A program made the position numbers and the translations under genes. The notes under the pieces were generated by a model, which saw nothing but the letters and a program-made list of their open reading frames with translations, searched no databases and was not told the origin of the DNA. A DNA stretch of 64,000 nucleotides from assembly GCF_033962415.1 (NCBI RefSeq), contig NZ_JAVIKH010000001.1, positions 124,001 to 188,000 on the forward strand, read 5' to 3'. Positions 26,681 through 36,619 of this stretch are shown one piece after another. Positions within the stretch are counted from its first letter, which is position 1, and the number at the start of each line of letters is the position of its first letter. The stretch comes from Candidatus Cetobacterium colombiensis (lineage in GTDB: Bacteria > Fusobacteriota > Fusobacteriia > Fusobacteriales > Fusobacteriaceae).

Positions 26681-28519
26681 ATGAGTACATACAAATTATG
26701 GTGCAACTACCTTAGAATCGATAGATTTATTTATCCTGATGAAAAGAAATTGAAATTTTTAAATTTTTGTCATGAAAATAATGTAGTCTATCTTTCTGAA
26801 ATAGACGAGGAGTTACTTACTCAGTACTCCAAAGTTCCTGGTGTTGGACCTGGAAGAATTGCAGATATCAAAAATGATCTTTCTGAGATTGTAGAAAGAT
26901 TTTCAAAACAAAAAACTTATAAAAAAATTGTATCTTGTCGTTTAGATCGGATCATTTTTAATATAAAACATATTGAGGGTATTACTGTAGGGGAGTTTTT
27001 AAATTACACTCAAAATGATATTGATTCTTTACAACTATCTAATAATGAATTAGAAAGAATTTATGAAATATGTACAACCACTCTTCCTTTAGGAGAAACT
27101 TTAAAAAAGATTAAAAATACTCTTTCAGAGGAAGATATTCAACTATTAGTAGATAGACTAGAAAATAATAAAACTCTTGAAGAAATTGGAAGTTTAAGAA
27201 ATATCAGTCGTGAAAGAACTCGACAAATTGAAATAAAATTAAAACAAATAATTGCTAATATATTTAGAAATACAAATCTAAATATAGCTTTAAAAATACA
27301 AGCCGATTTTAAAGATGAAATATCTTTAGATGAAATGTTAAAACTTTTTGGGGAAGATTATCGTTTCTTAGTTAGTTTTTTAAAAAGAAATGAAATTTTC
27401 TCTAGACCGTTTTATATTGATTTTTTAGATTTATTCCTTTTTGACAGAAGAGAACGTTTCTTTAAAATCTTTTACTCTTTAGAATTTACAAATATTTTAA
27501 CTACGGAAAATGTTAAAACAATTAGAAGTAGTTTTAAAAGTTTCAAGTGGATTACTCAAGAAGAAATTGAAAAAATTATAACAAAATTAGGATATGAAAA
27601 ACATGGTAAATACTATGTCCAAAATAGTGGATATAAAGATATTTTAGAACTTTATTTTGTTAAATTAGTTTCTCATCCTTTAAGAGTCGATGAAAATACT
27701 ATTAAATTAATTATTGAAGATATAAATACTAGATTAGACTACAATCTATATTCAGAAGAAATAAAAACTATGAATGATAATACGGCTATTTATCTAGCTC
27801 GTAGACTAGAAGGGTTGCTTTCTAGAATAGATGGCATTATCATGACTGATTCAAGAACTTATATTCATATAAATAAAATTAAATATAACGTTGAAGCATT
27901 CTTAAGCTTAAAAGAAACTATTCTGTCTTTCAACGAAAATTACATTGATAGTATAGCTGTTTATAAAAATTTAGAAACTAAATTAAACGAAATTGGAATA
28001 TACTCTGATCATGTATTTTATTCTTTATTTAAATATCATTTTGCTCAAGAGTTAAATCTAACTACTAATGGTAATAGTAGAGTTTTAACAATTGGAGATC
28101 AAGAGTTTAATAGAGTAGAAGAATTAGAAAAGTTCATGGAAATTGAAGGGAAAATTCTTGAAAAAAGTTATATTCAAGAAAAGCTTAATTATTCTAACGT
28201 TTCTTTAAATAATGCAATTGATAATTCAAATAAAATAATAAGTTTTGATAGATCTTTTATTGGACTTATTAATTTTGTACATATGTCAAAAGCAGAAATT
28301 GAACTTTTTAAAAATTTAGTTATTTCTAATGATAATGATGGTAATATATCAATTCCTGAATTAATAAGTAAAATTAATTTAAATAAAGGTTTCAAGGCTT
28401 TTATCAAGAAAAACAATATAAATAAATATTTTATAGCTTCTTTAGTTAGATATTATTTTCCTGAATACAAAGGTGGTTGTAACCTGCTTAGTAAAAAAAT
28501 TAATTTAAAAATAAGTTGA
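26681..28519 (+). CDS. Large protein with HhH/alpha-CTD-like and sigma-70 region 4-like segments
   Basis: A 612-residue soluble protein. The ATG at 26681 is preferred over the adjacent TTG; GGGGAGG sits 8 bases upstream. Residues 52-60 (VPGVGPGRI) are a helix-hairpin-helix turn, and 98-126 (EGITVGEFLNYTQNDIDSL) resemble the C-terminal domain of RNA polymerase alpha. Residues about 154-190 (LEEIGSLRNISRERTRQIE) look like sigma-70 region 4, including the recognition helix. The other 420 residues have no recognisable motif. DNA binding is therefore likely. It may act as an accessory transcription factor or as part of a repair or defence system; neither is shown. A terminator follows. Confidence 0.78.
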   Translation: MSTYKLWCNYLRIDRFIYPDEKKLKFLNFCHENNVVYLSEIDEELLTQYSKVPGVGPGRIADIKNDLSEIVERFSKQKTYKKIVSCRLDRIIFNIKHIEGITVGEFLNYTQNDIDSLQLSNNELERIYEICTTTLPLGETLKKIKNTLSEEDIQLLVDRLENNKTLEEIGSLRNISRERTRQIEIKLKQIIANIFRNTNLNIALKIQADFKDEISLDEMLKLFGEDYRFLVSFLKRNEIFSRPFYIDFLDLFLFDRRERFFKIFYSLEFTNILTTENVKTIRSSFKSFKWITQEEIEKIITKLGYEKHGKYYVQNSGYKDILELYFVKLVSHPLRVDENTIKLIIEDINTRLDYNLYSEEIKTMNDNTAIYLARRLEGLLSRIDGIIMTDSRTYIHINKIKYNVEAFLSLKETILSFNENYIDSIAVYKNLETKLNEIGIYSDHVFYSLFKYHFAQELNLTTNGNSRVLTIGDQEFNRVEELEKFMEIEGKILEKSYIQEKLNYSNVSLNNAIDNSNKIISFDRSFIGLINFVHMSKAEIELFKNLVISNDNDGNISIPELISKINLNKGFKAFIKKNNINKYFIASLVRYYFPEYKGGCNLLSKKINLKIS

Positions 28520-28552
28520 GTCTGGTTTTTTCCAGACTCTTTTATTTTTTAA
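28517..28552 (+). terminator. Terminator after the sigma-4-like gene
   Basis: The stem GAGTCTGG / CCAGACTC with a T-rich loop begins within the stop codon and is followed by TTTTATTTTTT. Confidence 0.88.
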
Positions 28553-28562
28553 GTTAAATATC

Positions 28563-28589
28563 TTGAATTTTCAACTAAAATGATATAAT
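28563..28589 (+). promoter_or_regulatory. Promoter of the helicase-hydrogenase operon
   Basis: An extended -10 box, TGATATAAT (28581-28589), lies 32 bases before the helicase ATG. A TTGAAT at 28563-28568 is only 15 bp away, so the extended -10 probably does most of the work. Confidence 0.55.
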
Positions 28590-28620
28590 ATTTAACTATG
28601 TCAAACTTTGGAGCACGTCT

Positions 28621-31482
28621 ATGAAATTTTTAATTACTGATTATTTTTTCAAAAGTATACCTATGGAAAAAATTAATAAAGTTCTGGACAAACTTTATTT
28701 TTTTTATAACACTATCAAAAATAATAAAATATTATCCTATAACCTTCCTAAAGGTTTTTGGATAAAAAAAATTCAAGGCTCAGATTCGCTTTACGAATTT
28801 AGAGTAGATAGTGGGGACCGGATATTTTTTTTATTAAATACTATATCTAGAGACACTACTCAAGGAAATATTATTTTTTTAATCTATTCATCCCATGATA
28901 TGGCAATAAAAAAAGCCAAAAGAAAAGAGATTAATGAAAGTAATTTAAAAGATTTTATCACTTTTGATAAAAATGATGATATTCAAAATATTGATGAAAA
29001 GTTCTTTAATTACAATAATTTAATCACTTATGAAATTATTGATGACTCAGATTTTATGGAAAATTTTCATAATAAGAAATATAAATATTATTACCTAAAT
29101 GATGAGCAATACTCTTGCCTAGTAGATTTACCACCTCATTTTATTGCTGGAAGTGCTGGAAGTGGTAAAAGTACCTTAACACTTAGAAAACTTTTAAATC
29201 TAGAAGAAAATCAAGAATTTTATGATATTTCTAAAGTCTTATATTTAACCGCTAATAAATATTTAAAAGATAATTCTTTTGAGCAATATTTAGAATTTAG
29301 AAAAAATAATAATAAAGTTGGGGATTTTTTTACCTTAAAAGAATTTTTGTGTAAGTTTTTAAATATTTCACCTGAACAAATTGTTGAATTTTCTAAATTT
29401 AAAGAGTTTTTTATTTTTTCTTATCCTAATAGAAAAAAACTGGATCTTTCTATTGAAGAAATTTATTCAGAAATAAATGGTATAATTAAAGGCCTTATGA
29501 TAAAAGGTGGAGCTGACAATTGGAATAGAGATTTATCTAAACACTGTATCTCTTTAGAAGATTATTTAAACTTAAGTTCTAAATACTCCACATTAGATAA
29601 AGACTCTCGTAAAACTTTTTATGATATTTGTCAAAAATATAATTATTGGCTTCAACAAAATGACTTTTTTGATTTAAATGATTTATCAATTTTACTTTTA
29701 AAAAAGAATTTAGAATTTGATTTTATTATAATTGACGAAGTTCAAGATTTAACAGAAGTTCAAATATATATGCTCACATCTCTTGTTAAAAATAAAGATA
29801 ATCTTTTTTTAGCTGGAGACATTCATCAAATGATTAATGCAACTTTTTTTAATTTTGAAAGAATAAAAAATCTTTTTTATTCTAAATATAATAAAAAAGT
29901 TAATATAAAAGTTTTATCAAAAAATTATAGAAGTTGCAAAAAAATAGTAGATCTTGCTAATTATTTTGCAGAACTTAGAAGCTCTTATATTGGAAATTTG
30001 GGAATTGAAGATTATAAAGAAGTTTCCATTCAAAAAGATGGAGAAGTAAATTTAACGCAAGTTAATATTCCTCTTTTAGAAAAAGCTCAAAATGATGCTA
30101 ACTCTGCTATTGTTGTTCCTGATAACAAAATAAAATCAGAACTTCTTGATCAACTTAAAAATAAACATAGAGTTTTTACAATCCAAGAGATTAAGGGATT
30201 AGAATATAACAATGTCATTTGCTATAATCTTTCATCTACTTATTATAATCAATGGACAAAAATTTTCTTAAAATCAGCTAAACATGATCAAAAATATAGA
30301 AAATATTTTAATATATTCTATGTTGGGATTACTCGTGCACAAGAAAAACTTATCATTATGGAATCTAATATTGATGACAATAAAGTTTTAAAAGAACTTC
30401 ATAATTTTTTAACTCCTAATGATGATGTTACAATTGATATAAAAAATGAAAATACAACAATTGAAAAAGAGGAATGGTTAAAAGAAGGAATTAAATTATA
30501 CAAATTAGAACAACTTGATGAAGCACAATATGCATTTGAAAAAGCTGGCGAACCAACTTGGATTTTAGAAAGAGAATTAGAAAATCTTATCTCTCAATTA
30601 AACTTTAAAAAAGCTATAAAAAAACTTTCTGTTAAAACTTTAAAAAGCAAAGAAGTTTATTATAGAAAATTAATAATCGATACCGCTATTGAAAATGAAC
30701 AATTTTTTGTTGCTGCTGAATGTAATCGTACATTTGGTATATCGTATAAAGATAAAGAAATCAAAGAGGGTATAAAAAAAGGAGTTACTGAAAATCATTT
30801 TACTCAAAAAGAACTACAAAAAATAATACAATTTTATAAAGAGAAAAAAGATTCAAACTTTGTAGGAGATTTACTTATAAAAATGAAGCGATTTAATGAA
30901 GCTTTAATTTTCTATCAAAATCTAAATAACTCTGCTGGAATACGTTTAGCACGTTGTGGAATACTTGAAGATTATTTTAAATCTCTCTCTAATTTTGAAA
31001 GCAAAGTAGCTGAATTAGATGATATAATTACAAATAAAAATATAAATAGTTTCGATAAAAAAGATAAACTCACTGCACTACATAGAGCCCTATTGATTAA
31101 AGAGGATCCTATCCTTTTTGAAATGATTTTATATCTAGGAGGAAATCTAAGTACTTATGTAAAAGGAAAAGAACTTGTTCCTATTTATTGCTTACATAGA
31201 ATGGATATTTCTCAGGAATTAAAATCTGAATTTTTAGATATTTTTCTAAAATTTAATTTTAATTTTAATGACATATCTTTTTTACCTATATATCTAAAGA
31301 AGATTTCTATGTTTAAACTACTAATTAATAGAAATCTTTTAGATATTAATATTTTTGAAAGTACGATTAATGAATTATTAAAAACTAAAGTCGATTTACC
31401 TGATAACAATTTAGAAAAAAGGAAATTAATTTTATATAAGAATATTATTAAAAACTACAAAAATAAAAAGGAGAATTTATGA
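28621..31482 (+). CDS. SF1 (UvrD/Rep-type) helicase-like ATPase with RelE-like N-terminus and repeat C-terminus
   Basis: A 953-residue protein with a novel-looking architecture. Residues 1-100 resemble a RelE/ParE toxin fold ([20 protein letters not shown], then a strand ending in SSHDMAIKK). A UvrD-type motor follows: Q-motif LNDEQYSCL, Walker [10 protein letters not shown] (177-185), Walker [10 protein letters not shown] (370-377), motif [12 protein letters not shown], motif [14 protein letters not shown], motif [13 protein letters not shown] and motif [12 protein letters not shown] with Arg572. Residues 630-830 look TPR-like ([19 protein letters not shown]). Near 855-950 there are ankyrin-like repeats ([20 protein letters not shown]). 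The stop overlaps the start of the hydrogenase gene (ATGA). Nucleic-acid unwinding is expected; toxin activity is unproven. Confidence 0.82.
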   Translation: MKFLITDYFFKSIPMEKINKVLDKLYFFYNTIKNNKILSYNLPKGFWIKKIQGSDSLYEFRVDSGDRIFFLLNTISRDTTQGNIIFLIYSSHDMAIKKAKRKEINESNLKDFITFDKNDDIQNIDEKFFNYNNLITYEIIDDSDFMENFHNKKYKYYYLNDEQYSCLVDLPPHFIAGSAGSGKSTLTLRKLLNLEENQEFYDISKVLYLTANKYLKDNSFEQYLEFRKNNNKVGDFFTLKEFLCKFLNISPEQIVEFSKFKEFFIFSYPNRKKLDLSIEEIYSEINGIIKGLMIKGGADNWNRDLSKHCISLEDYLNLSSKYSTLDKDSRKTFYDICQKYNYWLQQNDFFDLNDLSILLLKKNLEFDFIIIDEVQDLTEVQIYMLTSLVKNKDNLFLAGDIHQMINATFFNFERIKNLFYSKYNKKVNIKVLSKNYRSCKKIVDLANYFAELRSSYIGNLGIEDYKEVSIQKDGEVNLTQVNIPLLEKAQNDANSAIVVPDNKIKSELLDQLKNKHRVFTIQEIKGLEYNNVICYNLSSTYYNQWTKIFLKSAKHDQKYRKYFNIFYVGITRAQEKLIIMESNIDDNKVLKELHNFLTPNDDVTIDIKNENTTIEKEEWLKEGIKLYKLEQLDEAQYAFEKAGEPTWILERELENLISQLNFKKAIKKLSVKTLKSKEVYYRKLIIDTAIENEQFFVAAECNRTFGISYKDKEIKEGIKKGVTENHFTQKELQKIIQFYKEKKDSNFVGDLLIKMKRFNEALIFYQNLNNSAGIRLARCGILEDYFKSLSNFESKVAELDDIITNKNINSFDKKDKLTALHRALLIKEDPILFEMILYLGGNLSTYVKGKELVPIYCLHRMDISQELKSEFLDIFLKFNFNFNDISFLPIYLKKISMFKLLINRNLLDINIFESTINELLKTKVDLPDNNLEKRKLILYKNIIKNYKNKKENL

Positions 31483-33410
31483 ACAAGAAGCAAAACTTAC
31501 TTAGAACAACGCTAGGTTCTGTCTTTATCGAAAGCGACCTTATGGGAGGACTTGTAGGAGAAAATAGACTTATCACTATTTCTGGAAAAGTTAATAATCC
31601 TGGAATCTATGAAATCCCTGAAAATGCAACACTAAAAGATATCTTAGATATTGCTGGTGGAATGAAAAGTGGAAAAGATTTTAAAGCTGCTCAATTTGGA
31701 TTACCATTTGGTGGATTTGCCACTAAGGAAAGTTTAAATGAGGTTGTAGATTTCGATCATTTTTTTGATTCAAAACATCCAAAAACATTGATTGTATTAT
31801 CAAATGAAAGTTGTATCGTTCAATTTTCTAAATACTATATTGAATTTATTTTAGGAAAACTTTCTAAAGGTGAATATAGAGAATATTTAATCGCTAAATT
31901 TGAAATTGAAAGATGCTGGAGAGTTCTTGATAGAATTTCAAAAGGTAAAGGAAACATGAGAGATCTTTATCTATTAAGACAACTTTCTAAAAATATAAAA
32001 GAAGCTACTCAACAAAAGCATAATCTTATTGAAGAGGCTATAGATGCATTCTATCACGAGTTTGAAGAACATATTGAAGAACATAGATGTTATACTGGTG
32101 AGTGCCCTCAATTAGTCAAATTTAGAATAACAAGTAAATGTATTGGATGTACTGCTTGCGCTAGAGTTTGCCCTGTTCATTGTATTGAAGGTAAATTAAA
32201 AGAAAGACACCGTATTGACATTGAAAGATGTACTCACTGCGGTCAATGTGTTGCTGCTTGTCCTGTTAATGCTATCAACGAAGGTGACAACAGTTTAAAA
32301 TTCTTAAGAGATTTATCTACTCCTGGTAAAATAGTTATTACTCAAATGGCTCCTGCAGTTAGAGTTGCTTTAGGAGAAGCATTTGGTTTTGAAGCAGGTG
32401 TTAATATTGAAAAGAAAATAAATGGTGCTCTTAGAATGCTTGGAGTTGACTATGTTTTTGATACTACTTGGGCTGCCGATTTAACAATTATGGAAGAGGC
32501 CACAGAGTTTCAACAAAGATTAGAAGCATTCTTTAAAGGTGATGACAACGTAAGATTACCTATCCTAACATCATGTTGTCCAGCTTGGGTTAAATTTATA
32601 GAACAAAGCTATCCTGATATGCTTGATGTACCATCAACTGTTAAATCTCCTATGCAAATTTTCTCAACTATTGCTAAAGATATTTGGGCTAAAGAAAAGG
32701 GATATAAAAGAGATGAGGTTACAACTGTAGCTATTATGCCTTGTTTAGCTAAAAAATATGAAGCATCTAGAGAGGAATTTTCAAGAGGTGATAATTATGA
32801 TACAGATTATGTTATTACAACTAGAGAATTAATTAAAATTTTAAAAGAAACTGAAATTGATTTAAATGCTGTTGAAGAAGAAGAGTTTGACAATCCTTTA
32901 GGAGAATATTCTGGTGCTGGTATTATCTTTGGTAGAACTGGAGGAGTTATTGAAGCTGCCACTAGATCTACAATTGAAATGATTACTGGTGAAAGAATAG
33001 ATAATATTGAATTTGAAGCTTTAAGAGGTTGGGATGGATTTAGAAGTTGTGATTTAACAATAGGTCATATTGAACTAAGAATAGGTATCGCACACGGACT
33101 TGAAGAAGCTAAAAAAATGCTAGATAAAATTAGAAGTGGTGAAGAATTCTATCACGCAATTGAAATTATGGCATGTAAAGGTGGATGTATTGGTGGTGGT
33201 GGACAACCAAAAGCTATCAAAAAACAAGAAACTCTTGAAAAAAGAGCACAAGGACTTAACAATATTGATGTAGCTTCTGAATACAGAAGATCTCATGAGA
33301 ATCCTCAAGTTTTATCTATCTATGAAAAATATTTAGATTATCCTTTAAGTAGAAAAGCTCATGAACTTTTACATACTAAATATTTCCCAAAAATAAAAGC
33401 TCACAGATAA
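31479..33410 (+). CDS. [FeFe] hydrogenase with SLBB domain
   Basis: A 643-residue cytoplasmic iron hydrogenase, reducing protons with electrons from ferredoxin or a partner. Domain order: SLBB (about 30-80, [20 protein letters not shown]); a NuoF C-terminal-like helical region whose cluster cysteines are largely absent; two 4Fe-4S ferredoxin motifs ([12 protein letters not shown] from Cys221, then [12 protein letters not shown]); and the H-cluster domain with TSCCPAW (364-370), MPCLAKKYE (420-428) and [14 protein letters not shown] (564-577). All H-cluster cysteines are present, so the enzyme should be active once matured by HydEFG. A small-subunit-like C-terminus is fused. Translation is coupled to the helicase gene by ATGA. 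Confidence 0.94.
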   Translation: MNKKQNLLRTTLGSVFIESDLMGGLVGENRLITISGKVNNPGIYEIPENATLKDILDIAGGMKSGKDFKAAQFGLPFGGFATKESLNEVVDFDHFFDSKHPKTLIVLSNESCIVQFSKYYIEFILGKLSKGEYREYLIAKFEIERCWRVLDRISKGKGNMRDLYLLRQLSKNIKEATQQKHNLIEEAIDAFYHEFEEHIEEHRCYTGECPQLVKFRITSKCIGCTACARVCPVHCIEGKLKERHRIDIERCTHCGQCVAACPVNAINEGDNSLKFLRDLSTPGKIVITQMAPAVRVALGEAFGFEAGVNIEKKINGALRMLGVDYVFDTTWAADLTIMEEATEFQQRLEAFFKGDDNVRLPILTSCCPAWVKFIEQSYPDMLDVPSTVKSPMQIFSTIAKDIWAKEKGYKRDEVTTVAIMPCLAKKYEASREEFSRGDNYDTDYVITTRELIKILKETEIDLNAVEEEEFDNPLGEYSGAGIIFGRTGGVIEAATRSTIEMITGERIDNIEFEALRGWDGFRSCDLTIGHIELRIGIAHGLEEAKKMLDKIRSGEEFYHAIEIMACKGGCIGGGGQPKAIKKQETLEKRAQGLNNIDVASEYRRSHENPQVLSIYEKYLDYPLSRKAHELLHTKYFPKIKAHR

Positions 33411-33429
33411 TATAATTATACTTTACTTA

Positions 33430-33462
33430 TAGAAGTCTTATTTTTAAGGCTTCTATATTTTT
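33430..33462 (+). terminator. Terminator after the hydrogenase gene
   Basis: TAGAAGTCTTA pairs with TAAGGCTTCTA (one G-U) around TTTT, with a T-rich tail. Confidence 0.8.
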
Positions 33463-33493
33463 ATATCTCTTATAATTCTATATGGAGGTTTAT

Positions 33494-34936
33494 ATGAATA
33501 AACATTTATTAAAATTGTTAATTTTAGGTTTAACTTTAAATAGTATTGGATATGCAGACGAGAATACTACATCAAAAATTGATATTGATATTTCTATGAA
33601 AAAATCTATTGTTGAAGACATTATTAACAATCAACTACCTTACACAATAGAAGATTCTGGTTCTGGTAATCAAATTTTTAATGGAAACAAAAACAATCTT
33701 TTAGGAGTTGGATTAGATTTACTAGGTGCTGTTGATAAAAAGTTTTCTCAATTTTCAGAATCATTTATTTGGGCTTATAAAATTAATCGTTCTCCTGTTA
33801 ATTTTTCTGCTCAAGAACAAAAAGTTCAAGCAGTTACAAATATAGATGGACTTTTTAAAGCTAGTTGGAGTAGAAATAGTCAAAATACTGAAATTACTTT
33901 AAATGGTACTGCAGGAATAAGCAGTATTATCAGTATCTCACCAGATTGGCAAATAAATGCAAATAGTTCACCTTTTTTAAATATTTCTAATGATAATCTT
34001 CCTCTGAATTTAAATTTATATGGCTTTAATTTTAAAACAGATATAAACATTGGTGATAGTCTTGAAAAAAGTATTGTTTCTAAACTAGCACAAGCGACAA
34101 AAGAACTTGATTCTAAAATTCAAAGTTTTAATTTAAAAGAACTTGTTGAAAAATATTGGTTAAAATTTAAAGAACCAATCTTAGTTAACCCTGAATATAA
34201 CCTTTGGTTAACTGTAGATCCTACGTCGGCAAGATATTCTAATTTAGTTACTACAGAAAGTGATTTAGGTATTAAAGTTGGAACTGATGTTAATCTTCAT
34301 TTATATTTTGGCGATAAACCTGCTCCATTAAATTTAACTACACTTCCTAGTATGAATTTTGGATTTGTGAATGATTCTTTTAATATTATTCTTCCAGTTT
34401 CAACTTCTTATAAAAGTTTAAATGAAATTATCAATAAAAACTTTAATAATAAAAAGATTGAGATTTTTTCAGGTGTATCTTCAACTATTAAAAATGTAAA
34501 TTTATCGTCTAAAGATTCCACTCTTTATGCTACTAGTGAATTTGATTTTTCTATTCTTGGATTTTTACATCCTACTGGAACTGTTGTTGCTCATTTAAAA
34601 CCTAATTTTGATCAAACTACTGGAACTTTAACAGGAAATGACTTTGACTACACTCTAGAAACAAATAGTTTCATATTGAAAATAGCAAATTCTATTTTCA
34701 AAAACAAAATAATAAATACTGTAAAAACAAATTATTTATCATTTAATCCAGCTAGTGAAATTAAATTAGCCCAAGACTATTTACAGAAGAAAGTTGAAAA
34801 TATTGAACTAGAAAAAAATGTAAATCTTAAATCGACAATAGATACTTTTAAAATTGTTAATTTAAAAATTGACGATGAATTTATATCTGCTACTCTTGAT
34901 ACTACTGGGAAATCCACTCTTGAAATCTCTCAATAA
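33494..34936 (+). CDS. Exported DUF4403-like protein
   Basis: A 480-residue secreted protein. The ATG at 33494 is preferred because GGAGG falls 5 bases upstream and the signal peptide then begins MNKHLLKLLILG, with cleavage near GYA-DE. The mature part is all-beta in pattern with repeated long strands and resembles the DUF4403 family, whose members carry tandem lipid-binding-like (SMP/TULIP-type) segments; that assignment is by pattern only. A hydrophobic-ligand or envelope role is an inference. No lipobox is present, so it is periplasmic. Single gene. Confidence 0.7.
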   Translation: MNKHLLKLLILGLTLNSIGYADENTTSKIDIDISMKKSIVEDIINNQLPYTIEDSGSGNQIFNGNKNNLLGVGLDLLGAVDKKFSQFSESFIWAYKINRSPVNFSAQEQKVQAVTNIDGLFKASWSRNSQNTEITLNGTAGISSIISISPDWQINANSSPFLNISNDNLPLNLNLYGFNFKTDINIGDSLEKSIVSKLAQATKELDSKIQSFNLKELVEKYWLKFKEPILVNPEYNLWLTVDPTSARYSNLVTTESDLGIKVGTDVNLHLYFGDKPAPLNLTTLPSMNFGFVNDSFNIILPVSTSYKSLNEIINKNFNNKKIEIFSGVSSTIKNVNLSSKDSTLYATSEFDFSILGFLHPTGTVVAHLKPNFDQTTGTLTGNDFDYTLETNSFILKIANSIFKNKIINTVKTNYLSFNPASEIKLAQDYLQKKVENIELEKNVNLKSTIDTFKIVNLKIDDEFISATLDTTGKSTLEISQ

Positions 34937-34946
34937 AAAAATAAAA

Positions 34947-34976
34947 CAGGGGAGTTTTAACTCCTCTATTTTTTCG
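34947..34976. terminator. Bidirectional terminator
   Basis: AGGGGAGTT pairs with AACTCCTCT (one G-U) with T runs on both strands, between the DUF4403-like gene and the convergent oxidoreductase gene. Confidence 0.82.
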
Positions 34977-35913
34977 TTAATATTTCAATAACTTTCTTAG
35001 ATATTTCTTTAGTATTTATATCTGATTCAACTTTTTTATTTTTTATTAAATCTAAAAATGCTTTTAATTCATAAATCATACTATTTTGTTCTTGAGGAAC
35101 TGTTATATTTTCTATTTCTCCATTTCTGTAGTAAATTTTTATATTTTCTAAATTAGATATACTATCAATTAAAATAGAACCATTTTCTCCTTGAATTTCA
35201 CTTCCTATATAACTATTTGTAATTTTTGAAAATATAATAGATGATATCATATTTTTATACTCTAAAATTACACTCCCCATTCCAGGAACTCCACTACTCA
35301 ATGTATAATTAAAAATTTTTGTATTTTGAGGCATTCCAAATAATCTCAAAGCAAAGTATAACGGATAAACACCTAAATCTAAATGTGATCCACCTCCAAA
35401 ATTAGGGTCAAATATATTTGTCAGTTCACCATTTTTTAGATTATCATATCTTGAAGAATATTGGCAAAAGTTTCCTATAAATCCTCTTATTTCTCCTATT
35501 TTATATAGGTTTTCTTGGATTGATTTAAAATTTGGTAAAAATGTATTTTTCATAGCTTCCATTAAAGTTACATTATTTTCATACGCCACTTTATACATCT
35601 CTTCTATTTCCTGAACATTTATTCCCATTGGTTTTTCACACAGTACATGTTTTTTGTTTTTTAATAACTCTATTGTTTGTTTAAAATGTATAGAATTTGG
35701 GCTAGCTAAATACACCATATCAATATCTTCTCTTTTACAAAGAATTTCAAAATCTGTAACTATATCTTTTATATTGTAATTTTTTCCAAATTCAAGCCCT
35801 TTTTCATAATTCCTCGAATATATAACTAAGAGTTTGCATCCTTCAACTTTTTCTATTGCTTGAGCAAAATCTTGTGATATTTTACTAGTTCCAACTATTG
35901 CTATATTTATCAT
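34966..35913 (-). CDS. Gfo/Idh/MocA family oxidoreductase
   Basis: A 315-residue NAD(P)-dependent sugar-type dehydrogenase. The N-terminal Rossmann domain begins INIAIVGTSKISQDFAQAI, CEKPMGINVQE carries the catalytic-site EKP motif, and the C-terminal half is the beta-sheet substrate domain (PNFGGGSHLDLGVYPLYF). The substrate is not deducible. It lies downstream of the hut genes, but a weak hairpin and 57 bases separate it from fchA. Its product is not part of known histidine degradation. Confidence 0.88.
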   Translation of the reverse strand: MINIAIVGTSKISQDFAQAIEKVEGCKLLVIYSRNYEKGLEFGKNYNIKDIVTDFEILCKREDIDMVYLASPNSIHFKQTIELLKNKKHVLCEKPMGINVQEIEEMYKVAYENNVTLMEAMKNTFLPNFKSIQENLYKIGEIRGFIGNFCQYSSRYDNLKNGELTNIFDPNFGGGSHLDLGVYPLYFALRLFGMPQNTKIFNYTLSSGVPGMGSVILEYKNMISSIIFSKITNSYIGSEIQGENGSILIDSISNLENIKIYYRNGEIENITVPQEQNSMIYELKAFLDLIKNKKVESDINTKEISKKVIEILTKK

Positions 35914-35930
35914 TTTTCCCCCTTATTTAA

Positions 35931-35960
35931 TAAAAAAGATGAGATAACTAGGTCATCCCA
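35931..35960 (-). terminator. Weak terminator after fchA
   Basis: On the minus strand GATGA...TCATC form a short stem followed by TTTTTTATT. The stem is only 5 bp, so the hut transcript may partly read into the Gfo/Idh gene. Confidence 0.4.
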
Positions 35961-35970
35961 CCTTTTAATT

Positions 35971-36609
35971 TTATAAACTCTCATTAACTACATCTAAAAT
36001 TTCTTTTTTTAATTTTTTTGCTGTAATTAATATTTCGTCTAATTGGTTTAAAGTTTTTATTTTAAAAGTCTCATCATTTAAACTAGCTAAATTGATTTTC
36101 ACATTTAAAACTCCACCTTCTATACCTGAATATAAAAGTATTGCCGACACACCCAAATCTGTTATTGCATTTTTGTTTCCATATTTTAATATAATTTTTA
36201 ATAATTTTAAAGTTTTTTCTGAAATTCTACAAATTTCAAGTGGCGTATCTGTTGCTAATTTTAAATTTTTTTCAATTACGATACTTCTAATTTCTTTTTC
36301 TTCCTCTGTTTCTTTAGGAAGTTTATAACCTGCCATAACTAGATTATATGCTTCTGTATCTTTATCTATTAAATTTTCCAAAATTTTTCTATATTTATCA
36401 ATCTCTTCAAAAGTTTCTAAAAATACTTCTTTTTCTAACTCCGACAAATCTTTATACTTTTTTTTATCAAAAGTTAAATGAGCAACCATCCTTGCTAAAG
36501 TACATCCTAATGATGAAGCTAATGCTGAAACTGAACCTCCCCCAGGTGCCGGACTTTTAGAATCAACTATATTTAAAAAATCTTTAACTGATAAATCAAC
36601 TAATTTCAT
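35971..36609 (-). CDS. fchA: Formiminotetrahydrofolate cyclodeaminase
   Basis: A 212-residue enzyme converting 5-formimino-THF to methenyl-THF plus ammonia, recovering a one-carbon unit from histidine. The cyclodeaminase signature SPAPGGGSVSALASSLGC near residues 18-35 matches FchA and FtcD C-terminal domains. It is free-standing here, because the upstream transferase lacks this domain. It is the last gene of the hut operon, 10 bases after hutI, with GAGGGGG before the ATG. Confidence 0.93.
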   Translation of the reverse strand: MKLVDLSVKDFLNIVDSKSPAPGGGSVSALASSLGCTLARMVAHLTFDKKKYKDLSELEKEVFLETFEEIDKYRKILENLIDKDTEAYNLVMAGYKLPKETEEEKEIRSIVIEKNLKLATDTPLEICRISEKTLKLLKIILKYGNKNAITDLGVSAILLYSGIEGGVLNVKINLASLNDETFKIKTLNQLDEILITAKKLKKEILDVVNESL

Positions 36610-36619
36610 TTTCCCCCTC

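Noticed and set aside
25935-31482. Helicase block as a prophage or genomic island remnant
   Set aside because: No integrase, transposase, tRNA-flanking repeats or change in composition was seen.
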